From: Onchocerca volvulus
Taxonomy: Eukaryota; Nematoda; Chromadorea; Rhabditida; Onchocercidae
NCBI GenBank assembly: GCA_000499405.2
Contig: HG738140.1
Location: forward strand, 11,621,560 to 11,685,559
Direction of reading: 5' to 3'
DNA: 64,000 bases
Notes under the pieces: model-generated
Told to the model about the DNA's origin: nothing
What the model saw: only the letters and a program-made list of their open reading frames with translations
Databases searched by the model: none
Shown here: positions 25,001 to 35,611 of the stretch, piece after piece
Layout: each line of letters opens with the position of its first letter
Position numbering within the stretch: the first letter of the stretch is position 1
Program-made: the position numbers and the translations under genes

Positions 25001-27600
25001 AAGATTAGATGTTATGAACTGTTGTACAAAGCTACACTGTTGAGTTATTTATTTGTCTTAGATCGATTACTGGAAATCTAAAAGTAAACTTAACGAAAAT
25101 CAGATTAGTAAAGAGAAGAGAAAGATTTCCGATATTTGACTCAATCAAGAATTTCTATTGGAAATGTGACAATTAGAGAAATGGATCAAAATGAAATTAA
25201 AATTAATAGAATTTGAAGAGAAATTGGGAAAAACGGAAAAGATGAATGAAGGAAATGCTACGGATCAGCCAAGAGTTGATGACGATGATTGTTTGACGAT
25301 TTAAAATCATCAGAGGCAAATTTCTGAAGCTACCATAAACAATAATTCAATTTGAAATGGGCATTTGATTTCGTACTTCAAAACGATGTGTGGAAGATTA
25401 GACTTAATCTAAAATTGGCCTAAATTCCTCCATTTCAATGAGCACTTTGTCATGAATAGTAAATTCATCATTATATTTGTTAGTTTTCTTTTAGACTTAA
25501 AGGTTGAATTTTGAAAATAGAGATAAACTTTTTTTAAGTGAAATACAAGTGTTTTGTTTGAAGAAATAAACAAAAAAAAAAAAGTAATATCATTATCAAA
25601 TTAATTCCAAAGCTAAATAAATTTCATTGAAAGAAGTAAGAAAAAAAATCAATCAGTCTTAATAAATAAACTATCTTGACCCGTTTTTCTTATAAACAAA
25701 CGATGAACAGATGTTCACACATTTACTTAAATCATGTAATTAACCGTTTTCTCGATCTATAGCAAAAAATGATGCGATTTTTGTACAAATGTTTCATTTT
25801 CTTTCCCGCTTTTTACTTCCATTGATTACTTAATTTAAGGTTATATCAGATGGTCAATGAACCTACTGATCGATGATCCGGTCACTCAGTTGGTCATCTT
25901 TCGTCATTTAATCACATAATAAAATGAACTATATACACAAATTCTTGAACTATTTCACCGTTAAAGCAAGCTTAGATAATACTTCTCATCATCCGACGAC
26001 CAGAATTAGTTTCCAATTAAATTTCATCCCAATATTCTTCTTTCAAGCATTGGAGAGAAATTTAATTACAAAATGATTCCTTCTTCACTGCCTTTCTTGT
26101 CCCGTGAAATCATTAATAGCCAGTAATTAATTACTCTATACTATTTCAACGAAAACAACTAGCTTTGAAGTGGTCATTTAGTGATCGTTTCAAAAGTAAG
26201 CCACTCTCAGGCATTCAAAAGAGATTTCTTGAAAATTGTAAACAGAAAAATAAGACAAAATAATGTTTTTTGATCTGAATTTAGCGTAAAATTTGGATCA
26301 TTTCGATAAGAATCGAAAAAAAGTTTTGAAAATTTAATGATGTAATTTTAACATAAATTTTACTTTTTATTTTTAGAAAATTACATTGTAATTCCAATTT
26401 CATTACTGAATTTTTGTTGAATATATACCTAATGAGTGAGGCATATAAAAATGTAGAAAGCAATCTGAATCAATCGTTGAAATGATTTACCACTGAAATA
26501 TTTGAATAATAGTTGATGTTTTGACTCAATTCGCTACCGAAAAACAATTATCGTGATTTATCCTAAATACCACAACAGTGAACTTAGGTTTAGGTAAACA
26601 AAGCACTATTTGCATATAACACCGCGAATAACCCGGGTATTCCCAAAATAGGATGAAGATGAAATTCCAAAGTACTGATATTTTCACAATAACATCGGCA
26701 TTGTCTTTGAAATTTTTTACGATTTATCGTTAGAATTTGATGAAAGCTAATAAAAGAATATGATTTTTCAAGATTAAAAAAATATGTGAATATCGGTTGA
26801 AAAAAAAATTCAACCAACCAACCAAACAACCATAATTCCATAATTTAACAATATCACATGCGGCATATCTTTCCATCTTCAAGGATTCACTCTTTGTGAT
26901 AACCGTCAATCGAACAAGTACATCAAAAAAAAAGAAATTGTCCGCTCCTTTGAATTTAAATCATAAAAATTGTTTAATAGACCTTACCGTATTAGCTTCA
27001 TCTATCACATATTACGGATGCCGATAAAAAATGTTGTCAAATCGTCTAAATTCAAAAAGGAAAATGAATTACCCTAACATAAAAACTATAGCAAAAATTT
27101 GATTTAGTTGTAATTAAACGATCAAAAATTGATCGTTAAGTCATTTCTTTGCCTAAAAATTATCTAAATATCATTGCAATAAAGCATATCTTTCATTTTA
27201 AAAAAATTTTTATATTTTGGCCTTGAATAAAACTTTCAAGTTTAAAGTTTTAAATTTCAAATTTAAATTTTATCAAATTTTTGCATGAAAAATGGCAAAG
27301 ATAACTAATCCTTTAGATTAATAGAACTGAGAGAAGTAGTGAAAGAAAGTGACAGTTTAACTGAGTAAAATTAATTTGCTTTTATAAGTAATACAATTAA
27401 TAGGACTAATTTGAAACTTATCATATAAAATGGGCAGTTTTGGATAAATGTCACGAAGCGAGCTAGTTGCATATTTTAAAACAAGCATGTTGAATTAATT
27501 AAATGTTATGCAAAATTTTGTCTTGAATCAATTTTTGAATTTTTCAAAGGATTTTTATTAATTTTATCTGAAAAGTTTAAATTTTCAAATTTAATTTTCC
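22010..27600. other. AT-rich unassigned DNA
   Basis: No supported gene in this 5.6 kb. A Cys-containing minus-strand frame near 26,590-26,841 (part: QRQCRCYCENISTLEFHLHP) is open but has no splice partner or family match. Confidence 0.45.
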
Positions 27601-27601
27601 A

Positions 27602-27940
27602 TTAACAAATCAGTAAAATTTCAAATGAAAGTTTCATTACATCCCTGCTTACATCATGAAAAATTCTAACATTCTTGGTAAATAAATAAATAAACAAATA
27701 AATTATCAGAATAGTTAAATAAGTTGATGCAATAGCTAATGATAGTTCGAAAGGAAAGGTAAAATATTCAACCTGGTCATCCGTCATCCGATTTGTTATC
27801 TCTAAAAACTGTCTTTCTTCAAATATCGCAGACCAGAAGAAGTCAATTATAATCATTAAAGTAATTTTGCTGGCGCCAATAAAAATAGTTAATGTTGTAA
27901 TCGGTTTTACTACCTCTCCACGATTCTGTAAATGTTTCAA
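27602..27940 (-). CDS. Possible exon of a multi-pass membrane protein
   Basis: A 112-codon minus-strand frame ends in a stop at 27602. A good acceptor (AAACATTTACAG) at about 27,928 suggests that the exon proper begins NRGEVVKPITTLTIF. A possible donor (GTAAGC) would end it after NVRIFHD at about 27,645. It encodes two strong hydrophobic helices (about 20-25 residues each: TTLTIFIGASKITLMIIIDF and the LSLAIASTYLTILIIYLF region) with an acidic, Glu/Asp-rich loop between them (EERQFLEITNRMTDDQ). That is the look of a serpentine or other multi-pass membrane protein. Another coding-like segment with a hydrophobic run lies upstream at 28053-28130. I cannot name the family, and the phase linking the two segments is unresolved. 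Confidence 0.4.
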   Translation of the reverse strand: MKHLQNRGEVVKPITTLTIFIGASKITLMIIIDFFWSAIFEERQFLEITNRMTDDQVEYFTFPFELSLAIASTYLTILIIYLFIYLFTKNVRIFHDVSRDVMKLSFEILLIC

Positions 27941-28052
27941 ATTACCGAAATTTATTTATGATAGATAAGTAGAAAGTTTTGATATTTTCCGAAAAATGTT
28001 TTTTTTTTCTTTTTCAAATTTTACATTTCCTTTACTCTATTAATATTTCACT

Positions 28053-28130
28053 TTAGCCACTGCTATCAGTGATTTTGAATACAAGAAAGATACAAATCAG
28101 TGCGTAAATTTGTCCGAAATATTCCCTGCT
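28053..28130 (-). CDS. Possible companion exon with membrane-like segment
   Basis: Behind an acceptor (GGAAACTGTAG) the minus strand reads SREYFGQIYALICIFLVFKI and then TDSSG before a stop. A GTATTC or GTGGCT donor could end the exon earlier. It lies about 110 bases upstream of the 27,602-27,940 exon on the same strand and could belong to the same membrane protein. Confidence 0.25.
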   Translation of the reverse strand, partial: SREYFGQIYALICIFLVFKITDSSG

Positions 28131-28139
28131 ACTACAGTT

Positions 28140-29081
28140 TCCAAAAGAAATAATTACGTCGAAAGATGAGAAAGTTTAGATAAGAACCTTCGATGAAAGT
28201 ATCATTTTCGACAAAGCACATGTTGTCAACAACCTGTCAACGTATAATTGCTTCATTTAGCAACATAAGGGTAAGTTCTTTTTTTTTTGGGAACTTATTT
28301 AGCACTGGAATTTTTCGGAAAGCATTAAAATCATGATAATTAAATATTTTAAACTTTTTAATTGCGAAAAAAAAAATTCAATAGCAAAATATTATTTTAC
28401 TTAAAAATTGATACATTTCAGGATCAAAGTTTCGGAAAAATTTTTGTCAGAAACTTTCTTCTAATTCGACGATTTTAAATTGTATCAACTTTTTTGAAAC
28501 TTTTTGGAATTAGAAGATTGTTATTAATTATATGATATGGATATCTTTAACAATTTCGCAAAAATTTCTTTAACTATTCCATTTAAAGAAAAGAAACTTC
28601 GATTACACTCCTTCATATGAAACAACTAATGCATTCATCAAAATTAGATGGGAAAAGAATGAGAATTAAAATTTAAAAACATTTTAAAAAATACAATGAA
28701 AATTCTTGATATTTTTCATAATAAATAACAACTATTTTGTACAATAGAAAATATAGTAAAAAAAGATTTGCTTTTTTTCAATGCCTACAACGTCACCGTA
28801 TACCAAAGATGGAAGTTGAGAGAAATTTATGAAAGGATAATTGCAATGATATGCGTAACTGATGAGTCGAACAGGTTAGGAAAGTAAAGGAAATTGAGGA
28901 CAATTTCGATCATCAGCTGAAGATCAGAACTCATCATCATGACGGCCAGGAGGAGAAGGAAGAAGGTCATTTAGGTTGTAAAAAAAGTCATTTCTTTCGC
29001 ACGGGAATTTATTGAACATCAAGTGAAAAGATGATTCAATACAAGTTGGATTCAGTTGATCATAATTCTGATAATGATGAC

Positions 29082-29113
<32 letters not shown>

Positions 29114-32100
29114 CAATGCTGAGAATAACAAACTGTAGAGATAATAATGATATTAACAATAATAATCATAAGAATTTATGGATAAAAGATATCAAAAGTT
29201 AATGAGAGAGTTAGCTGTAAAGCAAAGTGAAAGTTGAGGAGAGAGAAAAAAGATGGAAAAAAAAAAAGAAAATTGCATGATTGTTTCATAGGTATTTGCC
29301 GGAAAGCAGAATGTAAAAGAAATTTCCCTCCTCATTAACCTTTAAGTTTATGCATCAACAAACAAACAAATTACCTTCGAAAAGGACCAACTGCTGTGCA
29401 TCAGCAGAAGAAGTTACCTGCTTGAAACAGGTAAACTGTAACTTTGCGGCTAATCAGAAGAAAAAATATGATAATTGACTTGTCAGGTTTGGAATTCACA
29501 TTACGAACCCATCTTATCAGCAACGATTTCCGTTTCCGGAAACTAATTTAGCTCCTGCAATACAGGTGCTATTTTGTTTCTCCTCCAACTTGCTGGATGT
29601 TGTCATTTGTCCAACGTAAATAAAAGAGTTCAAAATTGTGAATGCAAATAAAAATCGAAATTTTTTTTCGTTAACATAGTGATAAATTACAATCCGAAAA
29701 AAAAGGAAAAATTCAAAATAAAGAAAAAAAACCAAAAACAAAAAACAAAACAAGAAAAAGTAAAAATAAAAAAGATAATTATAAGAAAAAGTATAATAAA
29801 AAGATTTATTAAAAAAACTGAAAATAATTATATTACAAAAGAACATAACTATTTTTTTGCTTTTTTTAAAAAAGGTACTTTCAAATAGAAATATTTTTAT
29901 TTGTCAATCTTAAAAATTGGAAAGCAATATTTCAGACTTCAAGTATATTACGGATGGAAGATGAAAAACTTGTTTGAATAATTTGCGTCCTACAAATCCC
30001 AAAATTTCATTTCGGATAAAAACTTTCTGTCGCAAATTGCCGATTCAAAATTAACAGTTACGCATATTAAAAGATAATTAGAAGGAAAAAAAGAAGAAAA
30101 ATTGAAAATTTCACGAGTTGTTGAAATTTTCACTGATGAACTAGAAAAGAAAGAAAAACGGAAAAATAAATCATATGTTACAAAAAATAACTACAATTAA
30201 AAATACAAAACGATAGTAATTAGATGAATAAAAGAATTCAAACCTAGATTTAAGGATAGGAAAAGAAAGGGAGAAGAAAGGGTGAGAAGAATGAATTTAG
30301 GTATAAAGAAGGTAAGTTTGTTGGGTAACCGAAAGTTGAAAAGGTTGAAGTGAATAAATTTCATCGATTTTATCAATTTAAACCAGTTTCGTCACGGCAA
30401 TGATAGGCAAAAGAGTTCGCTTTTTAAAAAACAAATCTAACGAACAGCAGCAAATTGTTTTGTCAAATTCTTGATAAACATCTCCATAATGACATTTCAA
30501 AATGAGTTTAAATGTCAATATGAATGACATTTATCGAATTTTATTATTTAATCCCGAAACAACAACTTTTTTCCAGGCAATTAGATCGAATAATAATTGA
30601 GAAAATAAGTTTCCATTGTTTAAAAATTTAAATTATTCATTCATTTACTAAAATAATTAATGATTTATTGGTTTAAAAAAATTTTTTGAGAGCATCTTTT
30701 TAGGAAAATTGTAAGAAATTTCTGGGATCGAGTCATTAAGAAGTGTTAATTGAAAGTATGACATAATAATATCTTTTGATTGAAAAGCCATAATTATGAA
30801 ATGATTTATGAAAATAATAGAAAGAGAAGAAAAGAGTAATCAAAAAACCAAATCACTGACACAATTTACGATTATTCTATGTTTCGTTGACAAGAAAATT
30901 CAGACCATTGAATTTTATGTGATGATAAATGAATGATAGGCTTCGGAAAGTGATAAAGAGGAATGGCAAGTCGTGAAATATCTTTTTTCATTTAAAACTT
31001 TTATCAGAATTTATTCAGAAATTTAGCATCGATCATCACAAGAAAATAATATTGGAAGGAAGACGATCATACTTGGTTGTCAAAGTATCTATTTATTTTC
31101 CACAAATTTCAAATTCGAAAAGATTGCAACATTGATTGGCATAGTAGTAATTAAAAGGATAGTAATGAGTTTTTGCGGATGCAATATTTGATATATTTTT
31201 AAACTAATCGGAAACTTTTACATTTCTAGATAATTTAATTTTAAATTAAAACTAAAAATTTGCTCGGATTCTTAATCTGAATTACCAGCATTTTCAGGTT
31301 TATTATTTAATTTCTTTGTTTTTGATTTTTTTCATATTTAATATTGAGATTACACAGATTAGATAATGGAAAAATACAAATAATTTACGACAAAATTCAA
31401 AAAAATAGTTTACTTTTCCTGATCTTCACATTTTGTTTTACTTTCATTTTTCCATTTCAATTAATAATTTGAAATCTTAAATTCAACTTATTTACTATGG
31501 GTGTTTATTGTAACTATGAGTGCTTATTGCAATTATTTATCAGATGCTTATCGCTACTACAGTCCTTCTTGTAGTTAAAAACTTATCGATTTTAAGTAAT
31601 TCTCGCAAACTCAGAGCAGTAAATTGCAATTCATATTCAATTTTTGCCAATATATTTCTATAAGTTATCCAAATATATCTATAAGTCTTTAATTAAATTT
31701 GTTTAAAATTTAGAAGAAGATTGAAAGACATGATAGAATATATTATTGAATTAAAAAAAAAAATTAAATTTAACAGATCATGGATGAGTGAAACAGTGTG
31801 AATAACATATATAAGAAAATAAAAAAATAAATTTCGGCAAATTTAAAAAATTTTTACCAATTCAAGTTTTTTTCTGCATAAACAAATTGTTTCACCTACA
31901 AATAATACTTTTGCCACTAAAAAGTATCAGATTAATAAATGAAAGCATGTTTTTAAAAACAATGAAATTTTTAATAGGTCAAAAAATTACACTTTCATAT
32001 TTTATGTCAAGTTGCTTTTCTAGTCTTATCTTTTCTATATGTATTTTATTATCAATTCTCAATTACATTTATCTAACGATATATTTTTTGATTAACAAAA

Positions 32101-32160
32101 ATGCTCTAATTAGCTAATTAAATAAAGGATAGAACAGATAGAGGACTTGTATTTTCAGTG
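28140..32160. other. AT-rich DNA with (GAT)n region
   Basis: A GATGATGAC-type simple-sequence region occupies 29,074-29,113. It makes a His-rich minus-strand frame (28,924-29,169) that I do not accept as a gene. A Phe-rich frame at 29,517-29,846 is a by-product of poly(A)/(AAAAG) sequence. Nothing else is supported. Confidence 0.5.
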
Positions 32161-32161
32161 C

Positions 32162-32242
32162 AAATTATTCCCAAAAGTTGCTAAACGATGACTCGTTCAA
32201 TAAAATTATTCCCAAAAGTTACTAATCGATGACCCGTTCAAT
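32162..32242 (+). repeat. 40-bp tandem duplication, 41-bp period
   Basis: Two copies (32162-32201 and 32203-32242) each begin AAATTATTCCCAAAAGTT and end CGTTCAAT. They differ at three of 40 positions, so the duplication is recent but not new. Confidence 0.9.
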
Positions 32243-33779
32243 ATTTCCCTTCGAACTTTTCTTTATACCGATTTTCCACAGATGGCGGATGATACCAGAC
32301 AATATCATAAACTATTTTTTATTTTTTATTTTTTTGAATGAGTGATATATGATCACTTTTGTTTTTTTTTTTCGGCATTCCCTTTTCGAAAACTATCGCA
32401 TCAATCATCGCCCAATCACTGTTACAATCGGTTTGTTGAGGAAAGAGGACAGTGAAAAGTGACCCTCTCATTACCGTAATTTTCAAATGTTTTGTACGGA
32501 TGAACAAATTATTTCATCAACAAAATCGTTTGAATATCGTTACAATCGTTTCAATTTTGACCAATCAATAAACCATATTGTCTTTGAAATTCTTCCAAAA
32601 GTTCCCAAAAATTCAAGTCCATTCATGCTTTTAGCGTCAATCAGCTATTCTAATCTTTACATAGCAATGTAGGAGATTCGTATTTTAATTATTAAATGTA
32701 ATTATGCTGATTGACAATCTAATGATTGTATCTTGACTACTTAATTGACTAATTGATCATACATCATGTTATACCAACATTTGCATTAATTAAAATAAAC
32801 ATCAGATAACTTTGATAAATTTCTACTATTGTAAAATTGAATTTTCTGAAGATTAATAGTTAAGTTTGGAGATGAAGAAATTAGGTAAATGAAATATTAT
32901 ATACGTGAAACTTTTGGTAAAAGTCATTTGTTTAAATTTAAATTATGCTAATTAAGGGAAAAGTTTCCTAAATCGGAGCATGGAAAAATTGTGATGCAAA
33001 TTTATTAGAAAAGAAAATTTTCCAAATTTTTTTGAACTTCAGAAGATTATATTTCTTTTTAACTATTATCATATGGTCCTAAAAAATGTCAATTCATGAA
33101 TCAACAACAATTTATATTTGGTTGAAACTTATTTTCAAGAGACACTAATAAATGAATGATGCATTACACAAAATTTCGTCTTATTGGCATGTGCTATTCA
33201 TAAAATTCATCACTTTCCCCTATAAATTTCTGACAATTTCCCGAAAATAAACCTGAAAACCACTTGCGGTACCATTTCTCTTTGTTATCTCATAGCCGAC
33301 AACTGATGTACATTTTTAAATCTCAAATTGCAATAAAATCATCTATGCTTGGATATCTTGGACTTTTCAATCTATTTTAAAAACAAAATTATCGCATCTC
33401 TGTTATCTTCTCATGTAAACAAAATCCACCGAAATTATTATATACTTTATCATTTTATCATCGTTTAGTATCATTATAAATTGTTACTTTGCAATGAGAA
33501 ATCAATATTATCATAAAAGTTCATGATATCAAATGATAAACAGGAACTGGAATATCTGAAACCATAGAATTAGGAATGATTCCTACGATTAAAAATATTT
33601 TTTGTACAGTATCAACTGAATCCTCCAATTTTTATAAATTCTCTCCATCAAAAACTTTTCCCCAATTTCCTCTTAATCTTAATTATTTTCTCTTAAATTG
33701 CAATTATCTTCAAATTCCAACGCATCTCTGGATAAACTAATAATGAAAAATCGGATACGGCCGATTTTAATGATGATTG
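32243..33779. other. AT-rich unassigned DNA
   Basis: No supported gene. Short overlapping frames near 32,319-32,672 on both strands look like chance. Confidence 0.5.
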
Positions 33780-34037
33780 ATGATCGCGATTAATCAGACT
33801 ATCACAATAACCACAAATCCGAAGACTCGTTATCCCGTCGCAACAGATGCATCTCGCCATATGCTTCATGACAACTCGATGTCACCCTCATTTATTTGGA
33901 AAAAAAATACCGCACCTTTGAAATATGCGGGGGATTTAGATGGCTATAATCACTCCAACTCTCATCCAGAATCCTCAAAAAAAAAGAAAAAAAATGCTGA
34001 AAAAACATCTACTGAAACTTATTTAATGTTAAAATAA
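33780..34037 (+). CDS. Small plus-strand frame, 85 codons, unrecognised
   Basis: An ATG-initiated frame in a GC-richer patch begins MIAINQTITITTNPKTRYPV and continues through DASRHMLHDNSMSPS. It ends in a Lys-rich, Ser-rich hydrophilic tail (SSKKKKKNAEKTSTETY). The stop is embedded in AAAATAAAAG, which offers an immediate polyadenylation-like signal. The protein would be basic and hydrophilic apart from the start, with no domain that I recognise. It could be a stand-alone small gene, a last exon or chance. Confidence 0.3.
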   Translation: MIAINQTITITTNPKTRYPVATDASRHMLHDNSMSPSFIWKKNTAPLKYAGDLDGYNHSNSHPESSKKKKKNAEKTSTETYLMLK

Positions 34038-34535
34038 AAGAATTATGCATTTCAGACCTTGTTTATCTTGCAAACCTCTAATCAGAAAAAATCAAATAAT
34101 TTTCAGGTTTGCCCAAACGACAATGCTTTTCATTTTATAAGTAGGAAAACAACAGCAGCTTACGGAAATCTTCAATAATACATTGTAGAAGACCAAAGTA
34201 TAACCTGATTCACGTAAAAGAAAAAAGTAGAAATTGGATCATACAAAAGCACTTTACTGATAACAATCAAATAGTAACGATACTGATGATACAGGTAAGA
34301 AATTTTCGAGGCATTTGTCTTATGGATAAATGATAATTACGAAAACAAATTCAAAAAAAGAAAAAAACTAAAACCATACAGAAATTAAAAATCACAAACA
34401 CGATGAGTAATGAAACATTGACAATGAGTAACGAAAATTTAAGTTGGAAAAATAAAAAATGAATAAAATGAAATATGAACTTTCTCAAATCTCTAATTGC
34501 CGCAAAAAAAACTTTTTTACTTTAGACTCTTTACT

Positions 34536-34637
34536 ATGCCATTCCTGAAAAGAATGAAAGCAATGGACTACCCCGAACTTTTCTCAAGACTCCTGACAAA
34601 ATTGCTAAACCATTTGCGATGTGATAAATTAATTTAG
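34536..34637 (+). CDS. Very small plus-strand frame, 33 codons
   Basis: The frame begins MPFLKRMKAMDYPELFSRLL and reads as a basic amphipathic helix. It is too short to accept without expression data. Confidence 0.12.
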   Translation: MPFLKRMKAMDYPELFSRLLTKLLNHLRCDKLI

Positions 34638-34811
34638 CTGTATTCTTTTTTTTTCCAATAATCGTACTCATTCAATCAAATCAACGCATTAATGAAACGG
34701 AAAAATTATAAAACATCTGTACAAATAAGGAAACACTGCCACTTGTTGCCTAGTTAAAAAAGTAAATAAATTGGATTAGCAAAAAATTTGAACTCAATGA
34801 TTTTATGGTTC

Positions 34812-34933
34812 GCATCATGAAGCATTTTTAGTAGAATCATGTACAGCTTCCGCAATAATTCCATTCTCATGCTCCTTGGACCAGTAATGCTGGCTGATTC
34901 TCAGATCATAAACAATTCGGTGCTTCATGATGC
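34812..34933. repeat. 13-bp perfect inverted repeat, 96-bp centre
   Basis: GCATCATGAAGCA (34812-34824) and its exact reverse complement TGCTTCATGATGC (34921-34933) flank a GC-richer 96-base segment. That segment is open on both strands: plus from an ATG at about 34,839 (MYSFRNNSILMLLGPVMLAD), minus from about 34,931 (MKHRIVYDLRISQHYWSKEH). One of these may be a short exon, or the whole could be a hairpin-forming non-coding element. Confidence 0.7.
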
Positions 34934-35067
34934 TTCACGATATGGAGATATAAGACTGTGTAAACTAATAAACTAGTCAGAATAAATTTGGGCAAAGAGA
35001 GAATAAAAAACAGCAAAGATTGTGTAAAACAAATGAAACAATTTAAATGAAATATAAAGAAAAAGTC

Positions 35068-35250
35068 TTAAGGATTCAATCGATAATACACAAGGAATGT
35101 TGTGTCGATAGTAGATTCAATAAAATTAAATGCTGAAAGTTGAAAAATCTCATGAATTGAACTTTGCATTTTCACATTAGGATCATATTTATCTTCGTAA
35201 AAGGCTTTCTCTTCTATGTCACAGAAGATCAATAATTCGAAATTTGACAT
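35068..35250 (-). CDS. Small gene or terminal exon downstream of the helicase, unrecognised
   Basis: A 60-codon minus-strand frame begins MSNFELLIFCDIEEKAFYED and ends LVYYRLNP. It has even, coding-like composition and mixed acidic, aromatic and hydrophobic residues. A good acceptor (TTATAAATTTGCAG) lies 11 bases upstream of the ATG, the spacing expected of a trans-spliced start. It lies about 350 bases beyond the helicase stop on the same strand, so it may be the second gene of a nematode operon. Alternatively a GTGTAT donor near its end could splice to the minus-strand frame at about 34,916-34,815 (HRIVYDLRISQHYWSKEHEN), although that acceptor is weak. I recognise no family. Confidence 0.4.
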   Translation of the reverse strand: MSNFELLIFCDIEEKAFYEDKYDPNVKMQSSIHEIFQLSAFNFIESTIDTTFLVYYRLNP

Positions 35251-35611
35251 ATCGTTTAAATCTGCAAATTTATAAAAAATTTTTATTTTTTATTTCTTTC
35301 CAAAACTAAAATAAATTTTATTTGAAATTGTCCGGATTTTGTCCAAAAATAAATAAAAATTTAGTTCATAATTTTTCCCCTTTTTCCTTGATTGAAATCA
35401 TCATGCAATCAAATTTTTCATAATGTTCCTATGTAATTAAGAATTCTTTTTTTTTTCTCTATGCTGAAAACAGTAATAATATTAATTAGGAAAAAAAATT
35501 GGATGAAGTATATAAGATAAAAAATGAAGAATGTAACTCATAAAATACGCAAAATGGGTAATGCAAACAATACGGCACCTCAAATGCGTCTTAGTGATAA
35601 AATGGAGCTAT

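Noticed and set aside
26590..26841. Cys-rich minus-strand frame (contains QRQCRCYCENIS)
   Set aside because: No convincing acceptor and donor in phase, no neighbours and no family similarity.
28924..29169. Minus-strand frame with a signal-peptide-like start and a His-rich run
   Set aside because: The His run is just the translated GATGAT simple repeat, and the rest has no family match or splice support.
29517..29846. Long Phe-rich minus-strand frame and its Lys-rich plus-strand shadow
   Set aside because: Both are products of A-rich simple sequence; the composition is not protein-like.
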